A stretch of 64,000 nt of DNA from NCBI RefSeq assembly GCF_002803605.1, contig NZ_PHRG01000001.1:880819-944818 (forward strand). The letters are read 5' to 3'. Both the position numbers and the translations under genes were made by a program. The stretch's first letter is position 1. The number at the start of each line of letters is the position of its first letter. The stretch is from Acinetobacter pseudolwoffii (lineage in GTDB: Bacteria; Pseudomonadota; Gammaproteobacteria; Pseudomonadales; Moraxellaceae). Positions 1 to 8,745 of the stretch are shown here, piece after piece. Below the pieces are notes generated by a model. It did not search any database, was not told where the DNA came from, and worked only from the letters and a program-made list of their open reading frames with translations.

Positions 1-188
1 GGGATTTTTATCTTTGTTGAATAGCCATAAGTAGACTCTCTGGACAAAATCATCAGGCTATCATTCATATTCTCGTCCAATCTTCATGCTGCCAATATGC
101 TGTAGAAATCCCCTTCTGATGCTCAAGGACTTTAAATTCTGATTCTTCACCCTCATACTTAAACACAAGAGTAAATTAGAGACATGAC

Positions 189-839
189 ATGCGCGTAGAT
201 ATCTGGTCAGATGTGGTTTGCCCCTTCTGCTATATTGGTAAAAAACGTTTAGAAGCAGCTGCACAAGAAGCAGGCATTGAACTTGAAGTGCATTGGCACA
301 GTTACCAGCTCGACCCTGAAGCACCAGTGCGCCAGGAAGTGTCCAATTCTGAGCGTCTGGCACAAAAATATGGTCGTAGCGTAGCTGAAGTCGAAGAAAT
401 GCAGCGTAATATTGCCGAGATGGCCAAAGCTGAAGGCATTGAATTTAACTGGGAAGGTGCCAACTCAGGCAATACTTTCAATGCGCATCGTATTATTCAT
501 CTGGCGCAAAGCAAAGGTTTGGGTACTGATGCACAGGAAGCTTTCTTCTATAGCTATATGACGCAAGGCTTGGCCATTGGAGAGCGTGAAACACTGGAAG
601 ATGTCGCAGCACGTATTGGCCTGAATCCGGTCGAGGTCGATGACTTACTGGACTCTGATGAATTTTCTGATTTTGTCAAATTTGATCAGGAAGTGGCACA
701 GGATCAGCTCAAAGTGACTGGTGTACCTTTCTTTGTTTTTGATCAACGTGTGGCCTTGGCAGGCGCGCAGCCTAAAGACGTGTTCTTGCAGGTTTTTGAG
801 AAAGCGCTGGAGACTGCAGCAGAAAATCCGGCTGAATAA
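189..839 (+). CDS. DsbA-family oxidoreductase (FrnE-like)
   Basis: A 216-aa thioredoxin-fold protein of the DsbA/FrnE/2-hydroxychromene-2-carboxylate isomerase family. The redox motif C11-P-F-C14 lies after the first beta strand, and a cis-Pro loop motif VTGVPFFVF sits near residue 180, as expected for this family. There is no signal peptide, so it should act in the cytoplasm as a dithiol-disulfide oxidoreductase or isomerase; FrnE homologues are linked to oxidative and metal stress. It ends at a bidirectional terminator shared with the convergent dodecin gene. An ATG at 184 is out of frame, and the upstream GAGAC is a weak ribosome-binding site. The family call is firm; the substrate is unknown. 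Confidence 0.88.
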   Translation: MRVDIWSDVVCPFCYIGKKRLEAAAQEAGIELEVHWHSYQLDPEAPVRQEVSNSERLAQKYGRSVAEVEEMQRNIAEMAKAEGIEFNWEGANSGNTFNAHRIIHLAQSKGLGTDAQEAFFYSYMTQGLAIGERETLEDVAARIGLNPVEVDDLLDSDEFSDFVKFDQEVAQDQLKVTGVPFFVFDQRVALAGAQPKDVFLQVFEKALETAAENPAE

Positions 840-891
840 TACTCAACAGAGAGTTGCAATACGCCTAGGCAATCGAACTCAGAAAATTTAT

Positions 892-925
892 AAAAACATC
901 CCCATTTCAGATGGGGATGTTTTTT
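892..925. terminator. Bidirectional intrinsic terminator
   Basis: The 10-bp stem ACATCCCCAT/ATGGGGATGT (896-905 and 911-920) has an A run before it and a T run after it. It can therefore end both the oxidoreductase transcript (+) and the dodecin transcript (-). Confidence 0.85.
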
Positions 926-948
926 GCCTGTCATTTACACTCATTGAC

Positions 949-1149
949 TTAGTCGACCAGAAAACTAATTTTTAAATTTACACGATATTCCGTGATTTTA
1001 TTTTCTTTGATGACCACCTTCTGTTCATTGATCCAGGCACCTTGTACATTTTTGATGGTTTCTGTGACTTTTTGAATACCGGTTTGAATCGCATCTTCAA
1101 AGCTTTTCGTACTGCTTGAATTAACTTCCACCACTTTTGCAATTGCCAT
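949..1149 (-). CDS. Dodecin family flavin-binding protein
   Basis: A 66-aa protein that begins MAIAKVVEVNSSS and carries the dodecin pattern: a short beta strand, an amphipathic helix with SFEDAIQTGIQKV, then two beta strands with WINEQKVVI and YRVNLKISF. Dodecins form dodecameric shells that store flavins or coenzyme A. The ORF is open for 64 more codons upstream, but that part looks random. The ATG at 1149 has a GAGAG ribosome-binding site and gives the usual family length, so it was chosen as the start. The single Trp in WINEQ is the residue that stacks on the flavin in bacterial dodecins. Confidence 0.88.
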   Translation of the reverse strand: MAIAKVVEVNSSSTKSFEDAIQTGIQKVTETIKNVQGAWINEQKVVIKENKITEYRVNLKISFLVD

Positions 1150-1550
1150 AATGAAACTCTCATTGTAAACATGAATGAAAATCCATCTTAGTTCATTCCC
1201 ACAGGATTGCAGCAGCGCGTAAACAAGCGACAGCAAAAACTTACATGGATTGAACAAAGCTTTCATCTGAGCAGATGAAAATCTGTTGACCTTATTTTGG
1301 CAGTTCATGGTATTCAAATTTCCATTGTGACTAACAACCATAAAAGCCCCATAAACAGCTGAAACCCAGACTAGAGCAAATACACTAATATATTGTTTTG
1401 TAGAATAATTTTTCTAATTTTTTAGGTGCTGCTTTTGCCGAATCTATCATTTTCTATTCAGCCTTATTTGTTATGATTTCACCCAAATCAAGTTTAAATA
1501 CTCTCCCCTCTGCTCAAGTTATTGAGCACCCTGATATTAAAGGTCGTCCC

Positions 1551-1718
1551 ATGAATGCTCTTAAATTTGCTTTCGCAGCAACTGTTATGGCTTTTTCTGT
1601 TCAAGCATCAGCGCAAATGGCACAAGTGGTTTATCTGCCAGACTTTCCGGCAAGCAAAGCACCTGCTGAAACTGTAAATACAGAAACTGTAACGCCGGCA
1701 ACTGAAAAAACTGCTTAA
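1551..1718 (+). CDS. Small exported protein of unknown function
   Basis: A 55-aa protein with a clear Sec signal peptide (MNALKFAFAATVMAFSVQASA, predicted cleavage after ASA near residue 21), followed by about 34 residues rich in Ala, Thr, Val and Pro. The frame is open up to 1473, but the extra 26 residues look like untranslated leader. The ATG at 1551 has AAAGG upstream and places the signal peptide at the N-terminus. An intrinsic terminator follows 23 bp after the stop, which supports a real monocistronic gene. I recognise no domain; the mature part is probably disordered and periplasmic. Confidence 0.6.
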   Translation: MNALKFAFAATVMAFSVQASAQMAQVVYLPDFPASKAPAETVNTETVTPATEKTA

Positions 1719-1740
1719 TACCCAACAAGTTTTTATGCAA

Positions 1741-1770
1741 ACAGGCTGATTGATTCAGCCTGTTTTTTTA
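1741..1770 (+). terminator. Intrinsic terminator
   Basis: Stem ACAGGCTGA/TCAGCCTGT with a 5-nt loop, followed by seven T. It ends the small exported-protein transcript. Confidence 0.85.
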
Positions 1771-1985
1771 TATCGATTTAATTTAGCTGCTCTCTGAAGA
1801 AAATCTGTATTTTAAAAATTATCGATCATTTCATATTTTGTTATTTTCCATTGATATTGATCGCTTTTTTGTCATTAAATTTACTAGTTTATAAATATAA
1901 AACAGTTAAAATAAATCACTATTTCATGTGATCTACGCATATAATTTTAGCAATATAAAAATACTGATAATACAAAAGCATTGTT

Positions 1986-2165
1986 ATGAACAGACTTCAG
2001 GCATTGGTGCAGGGCAAAATTCCACCTCAGTCCATTTCTATTGATTTTCTGATTGAAATGGCAGAACGCCATACAGATCCTCATTCTGCTGAATACAAAT
2101 TAATCGAGTTGGCGCTGAATATGGTGCTGGCCCAAACTTTGGATAAAGCGCTAAAACATATCTAG
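1986..2165 (+). CDS. Small ORF (59 aa) upstream of the 464-aa unknown
   Basis: An ATG at 1986 opens 59 codons ending in TAG at 2165, just 9 nt before the start of the next gene. The protein begins MNRLQALVQGKIPPQ and is predicted almost entirely helical, with a DFLIEMAERH segment and a C-terminal amphipathic helix ending LDKALKHI. Composition and codon use look like real coding sequence, and a TATAAT at 1940-1945 could serve as a -10 element. No ribosome-binding site is obvious. No family is recognised. The tight spacing suggests co-expression with the downstream gene. Confidence 0.55.
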   Translation: MNRLQALVQGKIPPQSISIDFLIEMAERHTDPHSAEYKLIELALNMVLAQTLDKALKHI

Positions 2166-2174
2166 AGATATAAA

Positions 2175-3569
2175 ATGAACGCTTTAAAAAAAGCACACTT
2201 AGTCAAGGAATTACATGAATTGATCCAGCAACTGGAGCGTCAGGCTCTACCTCTGTACGACGTGGCCCGTTTCAAAAAAAGAATTCGTGATATCTTTAAT
2301 CTTTGTGATGAACCTATTTTTAAAAATCAGATTTTAGCGTTTAAAGCCCAGACCCAGCCTGAACTTGCTGCCTATCAATTTTCCGCCAGTACCCCCTATC
2401 ATCTAAGTTTTCGTGGTTATTTCACCGAGATTCCAGCTCTGGAAAAGGCACTGTATACCCAGCCAGATATAGGCTGGGCAATTCTACATCATCCTGAGCG
2501 TGGCTGGCAGGTCTGGCTAATTCCGGCACCGAAGCATCCTGCACTAAACAGTGAATGGAATGAGTTACAACAATGTTCTATCTGGCTGTCACAGCAACAA
2601 TTGACAACCGGTCTGCAAGCGGCTCCTCCATTGACTGTACCGGCCTTATCCCTGAATGAAGCAGAAGCCAGCTTAAAAGCGGCGGCAACGACTCGATATC
2701 ATCGTGGCCGACAAAAAGCAAAAATCAACTCATTAAGCTTAAATCATTCAGATGAACCACACATTCAGATACAGGCCACGTCTGAGTATCTAGATCATCC
2801 ATTACCCACTGAAACTGCGATTGTGCAGGAAAAAATTATTGTCCCAGAAGTGATCGATTTTCCCACCGAGATTCAACTGGGAGACGTGATTGCGCAGGTT
2901 CAGCCTTTGACTCCGGAAGATACCAATCTCCAGCGGCTTTGTGCTTTAGAATTGGAACCTGATGTCGGGCATCCAGCCTATCTGGATATTGTGCTGTATT
3001 ATGCCGCAGAAGATCACTGGCAGGCACGCCAAGTTTATTTGGTGGAGCAGCTGAATCTGCAAGGCCAGTTTATTAAATATCTGATGCTTTTGGGTGCATC
3101 AAGTCAATTACAGGCGCACTATTGTATTGAGCATTGGTTGAGTCAGCATCAGTATCAGGCTGCTGCGATTAAATCGCTGTCGTGGCCTCAATTAAGTACA
3201 GGTTTCACGCAATTGCATCTGTTGTCAAAAGCCTATTTGCAACAAGCAGAAATAGTCTGGACACAACCCGATTATTATCCTTATATTCCGGCAGATTCGA
3301 TTCAGAAACAAAAATTTATCTCATTTGAGGAAGCCCTTGCGGATTTCTCTACACCGATACTCTTATTGCAAGAACATCAGCGAATACGCGTGATTCATGG
3401 TGAAAAACGCCTGTCTCTCGCAGAGGATGAACTGGCCTATCCATCTATCTTGCTGCAACGTGATCAACAGCTAAACTGGCAAAAAATTCACACGATTATT
3501 TTAATGATGTCGCAACCCATTCAGGTCATGGAGCTTTATCAGGCAATTCAGACTCAAATCATTGAATAA
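2175..3569 (+). CDS. Conserved hypothetical protein, 464 aa
   Basis: A soluble protein without signal peptide or membrane segment. Residues 1-70 are helical (AHLVKELHELIQQLERQA, then RFKKRIRDIFNLC) and vaguely recall the N-terminal helical domain of the restart protein PriC; this is only an impression. Residues 75-130 look like a compact alpha/beta unit (GYFTEIPALEKAL, GWAILHHPERGWQVW). A basic linker near 165-190 leads into a large alpha/beta C-terminal region with many Gln and Leu. It follows the 59-aa ORF by 9 nt. I cannot assign a function. Its length and consistent codon use argue strongly for a real gene. Confidence 0.7.
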   Translation: MNALKKAHLVKELHELIQQLERQALPLYDVARFKKRIRDIFNLCDEPIFKNQILAFKAQTQPELAAYQFSASTPYHLSFRGYFTEIPALEKALYTQPDIGWAILHHPERGWQVWLIPAPKHPALNSEWNELQQCSIWLSQQQLTTGLQAAPPLTVPALSLNEAEASLKAAATTRYHRGRQKAKINSLSLNHSDEPHIQIQATSEYLDHPLPTETAIVQEKIIVPEVIDFPTEIQLGDVIAQVQPLTPEDTNLQRLCALELEPDVGHPAYLDIVLYYAAEDHWQARQVYLVEQLNLQGQFIKYLMLLGASSQLQAHYCIEHWLSQHQYQAAAIKSLSWPQLSTGFTQLHLLSKAYLQQAEIVWTQPDYYPYIPADSIQKQKFISFEEALADFSTPILLLQEHQRIRVIHGEKRLSLAEDELAYPSILLQRDQQLNWQKIHTIILMMSQPIQVMELYQAIQTQIIE

Positions 3570-3661
3570 TTGCTGTTATTTTGTAGCTTTAACTTGCTTT
3601 TTATCGCTATATTTAAGAAAACTACAGCTGAATAAAAGAATACAAGAGTAATAAATATCTC

Positions 3662-4783
3662 ATGCAAATAAATCGAATTACTCAGATATTCCTGCTCTCT
3701 CTTGGCGTGGGAATCAGCAGTAGCATGTCTTGGGCAAATTCAGTAAAAGATGCTTCTTCAGACCAGGAAAAAAGCTCGGAGAATGTTGAGCCGGTACGTT
3801 CAGGACTGCTGGATCAAATTCCGCGTTTGATTGATGCAACACCAACCATTCTTCCAGAGCAGTCGAATACCGCCATCGTCCCGCCAACGCTAGAAACGGA
3901 AAATCATTCATGGGCCGATCAGAAACAGAAAGGCATCCGAGAATGGGCAGATCGTACTGCGCATAAAATTGACAACTGGTTCGGTGAAACTGATCCGGAT
4001 CAGCCGGCTGCCGCCACACTGCGTGTCATTTTGGATAATCGCTGGGATGAATATGAGGGTTATGAGATTAAGCCCCGTATCCGTGGCAGAATCAAACTTC
4101 CCACCTTAGAACAAAAGCTGAGTCTGGTCTTCGGTGATGACAGTCTGGACAATGAATTAGACAGTAATGTCGCGATTACCAATGAAAATCCGGCAACATC
4201 TGGAGATAAGCGTCTCGATACCAAGCGCGCACGCCAGGATAACAGCTCATTCGCCTTACGCTGGTCGGAATGGTCAGACCGGATTCCTTTTGAAACCGAT
4301 CTGGATCTGGGTTTACGCTCCGGAGATGATATCTACCTGCGCGTCAAAGCCAGTAAAGATTGGACACTGGAAAATGACTACTTTTTTCATGCCGAACAGA
4401 TTTATCGCTACGGGATTCAAAGTGAAAACTATTTGCGTACCAATCTGGAACTGATCCATGCCCGTCCCAATCAGGCATTTTTTTCCAATCAGCTCAGTCT
4501 GACCTATGCAGATGATCAAGATGACGATCTGACCTGGGACAATTATACCTTTAGGCAACATCAGTTTTTTCAGGACAACCGTTTTAGCTATGGTATTTAT
4601 ACTGGCGGTTATCTAAATGACAAGGATCTACGCCTCAATCGCTGGGGACCGTATGTGTCCTGGAGACAGCCTTTTTTACGTGAATGGTTTTTTGTCCAGA
4701 CCGACCTCAACTATCTGAATGACCATCGCGAAGATCGTGATCATTATGTTGGTGCTTTGGTGCGTTTAGAGGCATTGTTTTAA
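3662..4783 (+). CDS. Exported protein, probable outer-membrane beta-barrel
   Basis: A 373-aa protein with a signal peptide (residues 1-25, cleavage probably after SWA). An acidic, low-complexity stretch and a helix follow at about 25-110. The rest, to the C-terminus, alternates short polar turns with strands rich in aromatic and charged residues (SFALRWSEW, IYLRVKASKDW, YFFHAEQIYRYG, FSYGIYTGGY). It ends in Phe after ALVRLEALF, the usual outer-membrane barrel signature recognised by BamA. No named porin family is recognised. A terminator hairpin lies about 60 nt after the stop. Confidence 0.65.
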   Translation: MQINRITQIFLLSLGVGISSSMSWANSVKDASSDQEKSSENVEPVRSGLLDQIPRLIDATPTILPEQSNTAIVPPTLETENHSWADQKQKGIREWADRTAHKIDNWFGETDPDQPAAATLRVILDNRWDEYEGYEIKPRIRGRIKLPTLEQKLSLVFGDDSLDNELDSNVAITNENPATSGDKRLDTKRARQDNSSFALRWSEWSDRIPFETDLDLGLRSGDDIYLRVKASKDWTLENDYFFHAEQIYRYGIQSENYLRTNLELIHARPNQAFFSNQLSLTYADDQDDDLTWDNYTFRQHQFFQDNRFSYGIYTGGYLNDKDLRLNRWGPYVSWRQPFLREWFFVQTDLNYLNDHREDRDHYVGALVRLEALF

Positions 4784-4839
4784 ACTCAAGCGCTGTGCAA
4801 AGCTAAAAAATCCCTCCGTAGAGGTAATGCTGACCAGTT

Positions 4840-4871
4840 AAAGAGTTTAGAAATAGACTCTTTAATTTTTT
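4840..4871 (+). terminator. Intrinsic terminator
   Basis: Stem AAAGAGT/ACTCTTT (4840-4846 and 4857-4863) followed by AATTTTTT. It lies downstream of the 373-aa exported-protein gene. Confidence 0.65.
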
Positions 4872-4951
4872 AGTCATTCACGGCGGAGTATTAATGTCAT
4901 AAATCAAATTCTTGTAAATTATTTGTTACTTTGGTTTCGCCCAAATGAGAA

Positions 4952-4963
4952 GCGAAGCTTCGC
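4952..4963. repeat. Perfect 12-bp palindrome GCGAAGCTTCGC
   Basis: A self-complementary site inside the inverted-repeat segment. The surrounding 23 bp (4947-4969) match 20 of 23 positions of a block in the rpoB-rpoC spacer (16656-16678), which suggests both derive from the same dispersed repeat. Confidence 0.55.
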
Positions 4964-5134
4964 AAGGAAGGCATCTTGCGGAGCAACACTCCTCACCGCA
5001 AAACTCGTCAGCCACCATCGATTAGTAAATTTGTCGCAGAAACAATCATTTTTAAATCTTGTGGTGCAATACACCTCATGCCTCAAACAGTTGCGGATGA
5101 CTTTTCTATCTATCAGATATAATCATGAATTTGA

Positions 5135-5173
5135 AAAAGAAAATGCCAGTCAATTCCTTAACTGACTGGCATT
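5135..5173 (-). terminator. htpG intrinsic terminator
   Basis: On the minus strand an 11-bp perfect stem AATGCCAGTCA/TGACTGGCATT with a 10-nt loop is followed by TTCTTTTT. It starts about 40 nt after the htpG stop and overlaps the right arm of the inverted repeat. Confidence 0.8.
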
Positions 5174-5211
5174 ACTCCGTAGAGGGATTTTTTAGCTTAG
5201 AGCATCATGTG

Positions 5212-7131
5212 TCAAGCAAGCAACAAGCTATTGATACGCTTCACATACTCAGCAGGATTTTCTGGTAATCCACCTTCTGCAATCACCGCCTGATCAAAGA
5301 TCACATTGGCCAGATCGTCAAACTGCGCTGAGCCATCCAGTTTTTTCACCAAAGGATGTTCCGGGTTGATTTCCAGAATCGGCTTCATATCCGGTACAGG
5401 CTGACCTGCATCTTTCAGCATACGGATTAATTGTGGAGATAGTTCCCCTTCTCCAGTCACCAGACAGGCCGGTGAATCGACCAGACGCGTAGTCACGCGC
5501 ACTTCTTTGGTCTTGTCTTTGAGTGAATCAGTCAGCTTCTCGACCACCGGTTTAAACTGGGCTGCGGCTTCTTCAAGTGCTTTTTTCTCTTCAGCATCCT
5601 GAAGATCGCCCAAATCAACTGCACCCTTAGACACGTTTTGCAACGGCGTGCCATCGAACTCATTCACAAAGTTCATCGCCCATTCATCTACGCGTTCGGT
5701 CATGAGCAGAACTTCAATGCCTTTCTTCTTGAACAGTTCCAGCTGCGGTGAATTCTTTGCAGCATTCAGGCTGTCTGCAGTCACATAATAGATGGCTTTC
5801 TGGCCATCTTTCATGCCTGCTTTATAGTCTGCCAATGACGTGCTGACTTCATCATTGTTCGAGGTTGCATAACGCAGCAGTTTCAAAATACGTTCACGGT
5901 TGGCAAAATCTTCGCCTAGGCCCTCTTTCAACACTGAAGCAAATTCCTGATGGAAAGTCTTGAATTTTTCCTGATCTTTTTCATCTTCAGATTTGGCCAG
6001 ATGATCCAGAATCGTCAGGATACGGCGGGCATTCCCGTCACGAATGGTTTTTACATCGCGGCTTTCTTGCAGCAACTCACGGCTGACGTTCAGTGGTAAA
6101 TCCGCACTGTCTACCACGCCTTGTACAAAACGCAGGTAATTCGGAATCAGGTTATCCGCATCATCCATAATAAAGACGCGTTTCACATACAGCTTGATAC
6201 CAGCTTTGGATTCGCGGGTGAAAATGTCATGTGGGGCTTTGCTTGGAATATACAATAACTGGGTATATTCAGTACTGCCTTCCACCCGGTTATGCGCCCA
6301 GGCCAATGGCGCCGTGAAATCATGGCTTAAGTTTTTGTAGAACTCGACATATTGTTCTTCAGTAATTTCAGACTTGCTCCGTGTCCAGAGTGCGCTGGCC
6401 GAGTTAATCGCTTCCCACTCATCAGTCTTGACATACTGGCCACCTTTCGGTGTTTCCCCTTCAGCTGCTTCTTCTTCCTGCCAGACTTCTTTTTGCATCT
6501 GGATTGGCAGGCTGATGTGGTCTGAGTATTTATTGATGATCTGTTTGACTTTATGGCTTTGCAAATAGTCCAGCGCATCGTCACGCAGATGCAGAATAAT
6601 ATCGGTACCACGACCTGCTTTTTGAATTTGTTCAACTTCAAATTCACCAGTACCGCCACTAATCCAGCGTACGCCTTCAGATGCATCTGCACCGGCACGA
6701 CGTGATTCTACCGTGATCTTGTCTGCCACAATAAAACCGGAATAGAAACCGACCCCAAACTGGCCAATCAGCTGGGCATCGGCCTTCTGGTCACCGGTCA
6801 GTTTAGACATAAAGTCTTTGGTGCCCGATTTGGCAATGGTGCCTAAATTATCAATAGCTTCCTGTTCGCTTAGACCAATTCCGTTATCTGAAATGGTAAT
6901 GGTCTTATTCTCTGCATCAAGGCTGACACGAACACGTAAATCCGGATCATTTTCATAAAATTCGGGATGATTGATCCCTTCAAAACGCAATTTGTCACAA
7001 GCATCCGAGGCATTCGAAATCAGTTCGCGCAGAAAAATTTCAGGGTTTGAATAAAGCGAATGGGTCACGAGATGTAGTAACTGAGCCACTTCAGCCTGGA
7101 AACTATGTTTTTGTGCGTTAGACTCGCTCAT
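5212..7131 (-). CDS. htpG: Chaperone protein HtpG (bacterial Hsp90)
   Basis: A 639-aa full-length Hsp90. The N-terminal GHKL ATPase domain shows [13 protein letters not shown] (ATP-site Glu and Asn), DNGIGLS and GQFGVGFYS. The middle domain contains [11 protein letters not shown] and [11 protein letters not shown] with the catalytic-loop Arg, and a dimerisation domain closes the protein. It is an ATP-driven cytoplasmic chaperone that remodels clients together with DnaK. The start has a strong AGGAG site (AAAAGGAGTGATTA before ATG). A sigma-32-like promoter lies about 50-75 nt upstream, consistent with heat-shock control. It is monocistronic, with a terminator downstream. Confidence 0.98.
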   Translation of the reverse strand: MSESNAQKHSFQAEVAQLLHLVTHSLYSNPEIFLRELISNASDACDKLRFEGINHPEFYENDPDLRVRVSLDAENKTITISDNGIGLSEQEAIDNLGTIAKSGTKDFMSKLTGDQKADAQLIGQFGVGFYSGFIVADKITVESRRAGADASEGVRWISGGTGEFEVEQIQKAGRGTDIILHLRDDALDYLQSHKVKQIINKYSDHISLPIQMQKEVWQEEEAAEGETPKGGQYVKTDEWEAINSASALWTRSKSEITEEQYVEFYKNLSHDFTAPLAWAHNRVEGSTEYTQLLYIPSKAPHDIFTRESKAGIKLYVKRVFIMDDADNLIPNYLRFVQGVVDSADLPLNVSRELLQESRDVKTIRDGNARRILTILDHLAKSEDEKDQEKFKTFHQEFASVLKEGLGEDFANRERILKLLRYATSNNDEVSTSLADYKAGMKDGQKAIYYVTADSLNAAKNSPQLELFKKKGIEVLLMTERVDEWAMNFVNEFDGTPLQNVSKGAVDLGDLQDAEEKKALEEAAAQFKPVVEKLTDSLKDKTKEVRVTTRLVDSPACLVTGEGELSPQLIRMLKDAGQPVPDMKPILEINPEHPLVKKLDGSAQFDDLANVIFDQAVIAEGGLPENPAEYVKRINSLLLA

Positions 7132-7178
7132 TAATCACTCCTTTTATTTTAAATACAGGTCAATACTGTTGCCTATAT

Positions 7179-7205
7179 GAATGGAGTGAGTTCCTCAATT
7201 TTCAA
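7179..7205 (-). promoter_or_regulatory. Sigma-32-like promoter of htpG
   Basis: On the minus strand TTGAAA (7200-7205) is followed after 13 nt by CTCCATTC (7179-7186). This closely resembles the heat-shock consensus TTGAAA-N11-16-CCCCATNT. It sits about 48 nt upstream of the htpG start. Confidence 0.5.
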
Positions 7206-7289
7206 TAGTCAGTGGTATATTTTTTCACAAGATATTTTTGAGCACTTGATCTGGCAGGGTTTTAATCTTTGCCAGACCGACTGTCAGAC

Positions 7290-7634
7290 TTAATAAGGCC
7301 CAAGCTTATAAATGCGCTGAAACTGCAAGTCCAGTTGCTGTTGACGCATATTATAGACTTGGTTCAGGCAAGAGACCGATTCCAGACACTGGTCGCGAAA
7401 CTGCAACCATTTGACCTGATCGCGCTGTATCACTGAACGCGTGCCCATGGGAACCATACGCCGTAAGATATGATAGCTGGTACTCATTTTGACATCGGCA
7501 TCATTAAGCAGACGATGTTCACAAATGGCTTTTTCGGTCACGGTTTCAGCTTTCTGACAATCAAAACTTGCGGCATAGGCAGGTGCGACCAACAGGCCGC
7601 AGAAGATCACAATACTCTTCATTAAAAATCTCAT
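7290..7634 (-). CDS. LprI-like (DUF1311) exported protein
   Basis: A 114-aa protein with a signal peptide (residues 1-21, AYA cleavage site) followed by a small Cys-containing domain: FDCQKAETVTEKAIC, then VQWLQFRDQC-type and SCLNQVYNMRQQQLD segments. This layout matches the lysozyme-inhibitor LprI N-terminal domain family (DUF1311). Four cysteines in the mature part probably form two disulfides in the periplasm. An AAGGA ribosome-binding site 8 nt upstream supports the first ATG. Members of the family can inhibit lysozyme, but many are of unknown role. Confidence 0.75.
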   Translation of the reverse strand: MRFLMKSIVIFCGLLVAPAYAASFDCQKAETVTEKAICEHRLLNDADVKMSTSYHILRRMVPMGTRSVIQRDQVKWLQFRDQCLESVSCLNQVYNMRQQQLDLQFQRIYKLGPY

Positions 7635-7758
7635 GCTGATCTTCCTTATTATTCAATTATTAAGTCGTATTCAATTAATATTTACTTTATTCGTTTTAAT
7701 ATATTTGAACATTGCCAATCTGCTCAATTTCAATAGGTTATAAATCGTTGTTATTTTG

Positions 7759-7790
7759 AAAAAAAGCCTCATTCAAGATGAGGCTTTTTT
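7759..7790. terminator. Intrinsic terminator after the OmpW-like gene
   Basis: Stem AAAAAGCCTCAT/ATGAGGCTTTTT with loop TCAAG. A and T runs on both sides make it potentially bidirectional; it lies 19 bp after the stop of the OmpW-like gene. Confidence 0.85.
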
Positions 7791-7808
7791 GTTGAGCAAA
7801 ACTAGAAT

Positions 7809-8414
7809 TTAGAACTTGTAGCTATAACCCAATGTATAAACAACCGGATCAATATCTAAATTAAATTTAGATTTTCCAACTGCTGCAGCTGTTGCATCAT
7901 CTAAAGTCACTTCAGGACTCAAATCTGCATAGCGCACGTCAGCAAATACCCCCCAGTTTTTAGCATCTGCCGGTTGATAGTTAAAACCGACTTGTCCAGC
8001 AACACCAAATTCCTCTTTGACGTCTTTTGCTGCACCTTCTTCATCCCAAGCAATAAAAGCTGTTCCACCCAAACCTACGTATGGAGTAAAACGTGTAGAG
8101 TTTTTAAAGTGATATTTAGCAGTAATTGTGGGTGGGAGATGTTTAATCTTGGCAATTTTCCCTAGACCCTGAGCAGAAATGTCATGGTTAAACGGGGTAG
8201 CCAATAATAATTCTGCCGAGATATTGTCATTAAAGAAGTATTCGACCGAAGGCGTAAAACCATATTCTTGATCTGCTTCTACGACTAAACCTGGTGCAAT
8301 TTCAGTGTCACTTGATGGTGCTAAAGAACTGGCACCCATCTTCACTTGCCATTGGCCAGCCATTGCCGATGCAGAAAGACCCATTAATGCAATTAGAGCA
8401 GCTTGCTTTAACAT
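7809..8414 (-). CDS. OmpW family outer-membrane protein
   Basis: A 201-aa small barrel protein with a signal peptide (MLKQAALIALMGLSASAMAG, cleavage after AMA). Typical OmpW features are SVEYFFNDNISAELLLATPF, the TAKYHFKN strand, FTPYVGLGGTAF, and a C-terminal Phe in YTLGYSYKF. OmpW forms an eight-stranded barrel with a hydrophobic channel and is implicated in uptake of small hydrophobic compounds and in iron and colistin responses in Acinetobacter. The frame extends to a GTG at 8429, but the ATG at 8414 has GGGG 11 nt upstream and begins directly at the signal peptide. It has a terminator downstream and an AT-rich upstream region. Confidence 0.9.
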   Translation of the reverse strand: MLKQAALIALMGLSASAMAGQWQVKMGASSLAPSSDTEIAPGLVVEADQEYGFTPSVEYFFNDNISAELLLATPFNHDISAQGLGKIAKIKHLPPTITAKYHFKNSTRFTPYVGLGGTAFIAWDEEGAAKDVKEEFGVAGQVGFNYQPADAKNWGVFADVRYADLSPEVTLDDATAAAVGKSKFNLDIDPVVYTLGYSYKF

Positions 8415-8745
8415 TTTAAAATACCCCACAGGAAGAATAATTATTAAGAAAATAAATCTTAATTAATAATAAACACGAGGAAAAATAATATGCAATAAGG
8501 ATTATAAAACTAATTTTTAATTATTATTTAACATACTGATTTAAAAAGTAATTTATTTTAAATTGACTAGATTGGTTGGTTTTAAATACCAGGTATATTA
8601 ATCAGATAAACATGAATTTATTCAGACTAAAATAATCAGGTTTATATTAATTTTTATTTAAACATATATTTTAAATACATCTTATTATTTATTTTAAATT
8701 CAGATAAATCTGCTCCAATAGATATCAGAGCAGATTGAAATTGAC
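8415..8745. other. AT-rich intergenic region, no gene seen
   Basis: About 330 bp separate the antiporter stop codon from the OmpW-like gene. I see only the candidate promoter above and long A/T runs; there is no ORF of note and no strong hairpin with a T tract. Confidence 0.5.
8466..8495 (-). promoter_or_regulatory. Candidate sigma-70 promoter of the OmpW-like gene
   Basis: On the minus strand TTGCAT (8490-8495), an 18-nt spacer and TATTAT (8466-8471) lie about 50 nt upstream of the start codon. In such AT-rich DNA a chance match is possible. Confidence 0.35.

Larger units (their letters stand above)
4800..5198. repeat. Segment bounded by ~40-bp imperfect inverted repeats
   Basis: The left end (4801-4841) and the right end (5158-5197) are inverted copies of each other. 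The outer 16 bp, AGCTAAAAAATCCCTC, match perfectly, and the inner part shares TAATGC and CAGTTAA blocks. Each end also holds its own small hairpin (CCTC-CGTA-GAGG on the left). The 316 bp between the arms carry no convincing gene. No clear target-site duplication flanks the ends. It could be a small non-autonomous element (MITE-like) or an inverted duplication of the htpG terminator region. This segment fills the gap between the outer-membrane protein gene and htpG. Confidence 0.5.

Noticed and set aside
61..363. 100-codon minus-strand ORF at the left end
   Set aside because: Overlaps the DsbA-family gene antisense, with no start signal or family resemblance. Positions 1-188 otherwise show no gene.
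4923..5165. 80-codon ORF inside the inverted-repeat segment
   Set aside because: It spans a palindrome and the htpG terminator stem, has no ribosome-binding site, and its translation resembles no protein family.
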